DNA of 42,233 nt from a virus. The notes beneath the pieces were generated by a model. That model made no database searches. It was given only the letters and a program-made list of their open reading frames with translations, and had not been told where the DNA came from. Position 1 is the first letter of the stretch, and every line of letters begins with the position of its first letter. Positions 40,819 through 42,233 of the stretch are shown in pieces. Location: the IMG/VR virus record IMGVR_UViG_3300025138_000090, positions 1 to 42,233 of that record; one strand, 5' to 3'. A program made the position numbers and the translations under genes.

Positions 40819-40991
40819 ATCAAACTCCCTATCAGTAAAATACCCAATGCTAAGAAGGATACAAATGCTCCCATATAGGAAGCTTCCATCTGTTGTGGTG
40901 ATTTACCTTGATTAATAATTTCGTTACCTTCGTTATAATGGTGATTTCCTCCTGAAACCTTACCCATCCAAATCCATTCTTTTTTATTCAT
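40794..40991 (-). CDS. Small membrane protein (65 aa)
   Basis: Polar N-terminus (GGNHHYNEGNEIINQGKSPQ) followed by one membrane segment (about 41-60, AFVSFLALGILLIGSLIWEL). No family recognised. One of several small membrane proteins that cluster in this early block. Confidence 0.5.
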   Translation of the reverse strand: MNKKEWIWMGKVSGGNHHYNEGNEIINQGKSPQQMEASYMGAFVSFLALGILLIGSLIWELIKNW

Positions 40992-41022
40992 ATCTTTACT
41001 ATTTTAATTATACATCATTTTA

Positions 41023-41166
41023 TTATATATACCTATATATCCTTTCAGAGAGGTTTTCTATAGGGAGAAAAGCGAACACCGATACGCAAACCCATAACAC
41101 GCGGTTATAAGTCATTGATTTTCTGAGGATTACGTTTAAATACCCCCACCCCCCTCTCTCAGTCAT
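41023..41166 (-). CDS. Possible small membrane protein (47 aa), TAATG-coupled
   Basis: Its ATG overlaps the TAA stop of the 66-aa gene by one base (TAATG), which suggests reinitiation. It begins MTERGGWGYLNVILRKSMTY and has a hydrophobic segment VLWVCVSVFAFL, then a polar tail ending YRYI. GGG codons at the start are unusual here, so I am not certain it is translated; a start at the second Met (30 aa) is also possible. Confidence 0.35.
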   Translation of the reverse strand: MTERGGWGYLNVILRKSMTYNRVLWVCVSVFAFLPIENLSERIYRYI

Positions 41167-41176
41167 TAGGACTGAG
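41158..41176 (-). other. Hairpin over the stop codon of the 66-aa gene
   Basis: CTCAGTC/GACTGAG stem of 7 bp with a 5-nt loop that contains the TAA/ATG overlap. It is followed on the minus strand by a G-rich run, not by T. It may influence reinitiation. Confidence 0.35.
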
Positions 41177-41366
41177 GTTGAGGATTGGTATCCCACTCTC
41201 TCCCAATAAAGTAATCCAACTTCCTATGAGCTGAATCAACCCCTCTTAGGTTCTTACTGGCGATTGCCTCGTTAAGGATTCCACTCCAATAGGTTATCTT
41301 ATCCCAATACCCATTCTCGTAGCTCTTACCTACTTGTCTTACCCTACCATACTCATTCTTTGTCAT
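41166..41366 (-). CDS. Hypothetical protein (66 aa)
   Basis: Basic, aromatic protein (NEYGRVRQVGKSYENGYWDK near the start). The C-terminus is polar (REWDTNPQPQS). No family recognised. First gene after the right-end control region, so it is probably among the first expressed. It has a long leader (about 165 nt) with several hairpins. Confidence 0.5.
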   Translation of the reverse strand: MTKNEYGRVRQVGKSYENGYWDKITYWSGILNEAIASKNLRGVDSAHRKLDYFIGREWDTNPQPQS

Positions 41367-41538
41367 ATATCTGTTATTTAGTTAATTTTTATTTAGTTCA
41401 CTTTTTTTTGTTACCCAATCGTATCGAGAAGCTACTCCCCCATTGGGTTTGGATATTCGTTTCGTATCATAGGGGAGCTTAATCCCTCAACTACTTTGAA
41501 CCTGTATCAAAATTCTTAAACCTCAACCTTAATACACT
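41367..41538 (-). other. Long, possibly structured 5' leader of the 66-aa gene
   Basis: About 165 nt between the transcription start and the ATG, far more than at the other promoters. ACCCAAT/ATTGGGT stem (41413-41448) encloses an inner GAGTAGCTTCTC element; GATA/TATC and GGGA/TCCC stems lie upstream of it. No ORF and no terminator T run. It may be a regulatory or stabilising leader, but this is only a structural impression. Confidence 0.35.
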
Positions 41539-41603
41539 ACAATATAGTGATAATATTTAACATATACAAGCTTTTAATGTTAAATTTATGTTAAGTTATT
41601 AAC
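41539..41603 (-). promoter_or_regulatory. Promoter of the 66-aa gene, TTAACA class
   Basis: TTAACA (41589-41594), 5 bp, TTAACA (41578-41583), 7 bp, CTTG (41567-41570), 20 bp, TATATTGT (41539-41546). A GTTAATAAC copy (41595-41603) abuts the repeats. Confidence 0.8.
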
Positions 41604-41658
41604 AATTTAGTGTTTATATCCGAATTCAAAAGGACAAGCACCCCTATATACCCCTATA

Positions 41659-42097
41659 TGACACTGTGTCATTACCATTTATGGATTGGTTCATTTTTTT
41701 TTATATATACGCCCCCTCTAATATACGACTTTTTTCTGATATATACAAGCTTTTAACCTAAAAGTTATCAACTGACACTCTGTCATACCCCCCAAATTGT
41801 TAATAACTTTTTCGCTGGGTGACATTGTGTCATATATTTGCTGTTAATAACTTTTTAGTGGGAAATATTGGGTGAATTTGGGGTACATTTATCCCACAAA
41901 GCGAGTGACATAATGTCCGATTTTTGTTTTCTCAGATAATATTTTTTTTTTCGGTCAATGAAAAGGTGAGACTGTACCTCATATCTACTGTATTTTGGGT
42001 AACATACCTTCCCTTCAGCTGAATCACCCACATATGGGAGTTTGTACCCACTTTAACCTACTTTTAGATTAGTTCAGAGCTATGGGACATTATGTCA
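41659..42097. repeat. Five TGACA-N3-TGTCA palindromes in the right-end control region
   Basis: Perfect: 41659-41671 (TGACACTGTGTCA), 41773-41785 (TGACACTCTGTCA), 41820-41832 (TGACATTGTGTCA). One mismatch: 41906-41918 (TGACATAATGTCC) and 42085-42097 (GGACATTATGTCA). The same motif occurs only at hsp20 elsewhere in the window. A dimeric repressor or activator is the likely reader. Confidence 0.8.
41718..41749 (-). promoter_or_regulatory. Minus-strand promoter in the control region
   Basis: CTTG (41746-41749), 20 bp, TATATTAG (41718-41725). A palindrome (41773-41785) is centred 54 bp upstream of its -7 box, the same distance as the far palindrome at hsp20. It would transcribe towards the 66-aa gene; a palindrome (41659-41671) also lies in the transcribed stretch. 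Confidence 0.8.
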
Positions 42098-42233
42098 TAT
42101 ATGGGAAATACTGTTCTGATATCTAATAAGAGTATGGGAATTTAACAGAAAAGTGGGAAAAGGTGGGTAAATGTGTACTTTTTGTACACTTTAGGGATAC
42201 GTTTTAATTACGTTGGGATAAAGACATAAAAAA
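41750..42233. other. Gene-free stretch at the right end
   Basis: No ORF longer than about 20 codons on either strand. It holds four of the palindromes, a repeated TGTTAATAACTTTTT with GGG following (about 41799 and 41842), several GGGA-type words, and a perfect GTGTAC/GTACAC hairpin with a T5 loop (42173-42189). On the plus strand TATATTTG (41833-41840) abuts a palindrome and could be a -7 box for rightward transcription out of the window, though no -33 box fits. Confidence 0.5.

Noticed and set aside
41406-41448. Terminator on the minus strand in the leader of the 66-aa gene
   Set aside because: The hairpin is followed by a run of A, not T, on that strand.
1-42233. CRISPR array, insertion sequence, integrase or attachment site
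   Set aside because: No regularly spaced direct repeats, no transposase or recombinase motifs, and no tRNA-associated repeat were seen.

Overview
The window looks like part of the genome of a T4-like, contractile-tailed phage of a Bacteroidetes (probably marine flavobacterial) host. The phage assignment rests on a T4-type baseplate block (gp6, gp25 and gp5-spike homologues), very large virion proteins, a gp55-like late sigma factor and typical phage auxiliary genes (GroES, ClpP, Hsp20, UvdE, primase, T7-type endonuclease I, tRNAs). The Bacteroidetes host is inferred from the promoters (TTTG or CTTG, 20 bp, then TAnnTTnG, the Bacteroidetes -33/-7 type), from a DUF4494-like protein, and from the very A+T-rich, often Shine-Dalgarno-less leaders of the non-structural genes. 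Every gene I can support is on the minus strand, so transcription runs from the right end to the left end.

Layout in the direction of transcription. (1) 42233-41367: about 870 bp without genes, a control region with five TGACA-N3-TGTCA palindromes and two strong minus-strand promoters. (2) 41366-34034: many small, tightly overlapping early or middle genes, several membrane or lipoprotein-like. They include a zincin-like protein, a nucleotidyltransferase-like protein, a hot-dog thioesterase and three tRNAs (Arg-TCT, Ala-TGC, Glu-TTC). (3) 34033-29907: a small membrane protein, then a VWA/HExxH protein, a 59-aa protein and a MoxR/CobS-like AAA+ ATPase, each with its own promoter; the last three share a conserved 5' leader. 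(4) 29797-25089: small hypothetical genes, then hsp20 and uvdE. (5) 25088-21134: a membrane coiled-coil protein, ClpP, GroES, an HD hydrolase, a small membrane protein and the gp55-like sigma factor. (6) 21131-1317: virion genes, namely spike/hub, baseplate wedge gp25 and gp6, and then DNRLRE-, LamG- and Ig-like baseplate or fibre proteins, including one of 1845 aa. (7) 1305-1: T7-type endonuclease I and the start of a DnaG-like primase that runs off the left edge.

The most striking unexplained structure is regulatory. Six promoters share an exact architecture: TTAACA-N5-TTAACA, 7 bp, a -33 box, 20 bp, a -7 box. This suggests a dedicated activator that binds two direct repeats one helical turn apart. 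A second system of TGACA-N3-TGTCA palindromes occurs only upstream of hsp20 and in the right-hand control region. Several promoters lie so close to the start codon that leaderless mRNAs are predicted, and one promoter is built into a terminator. Late structural genes carry AAGGA-type ribosome-binding sites, while most middle genes do not. Promoters, start corrections and eight small genes (36-59 aa, or re-started ORFs) were read directly from the sequence; all functional calls are by remembered family resemblance, with no database search.
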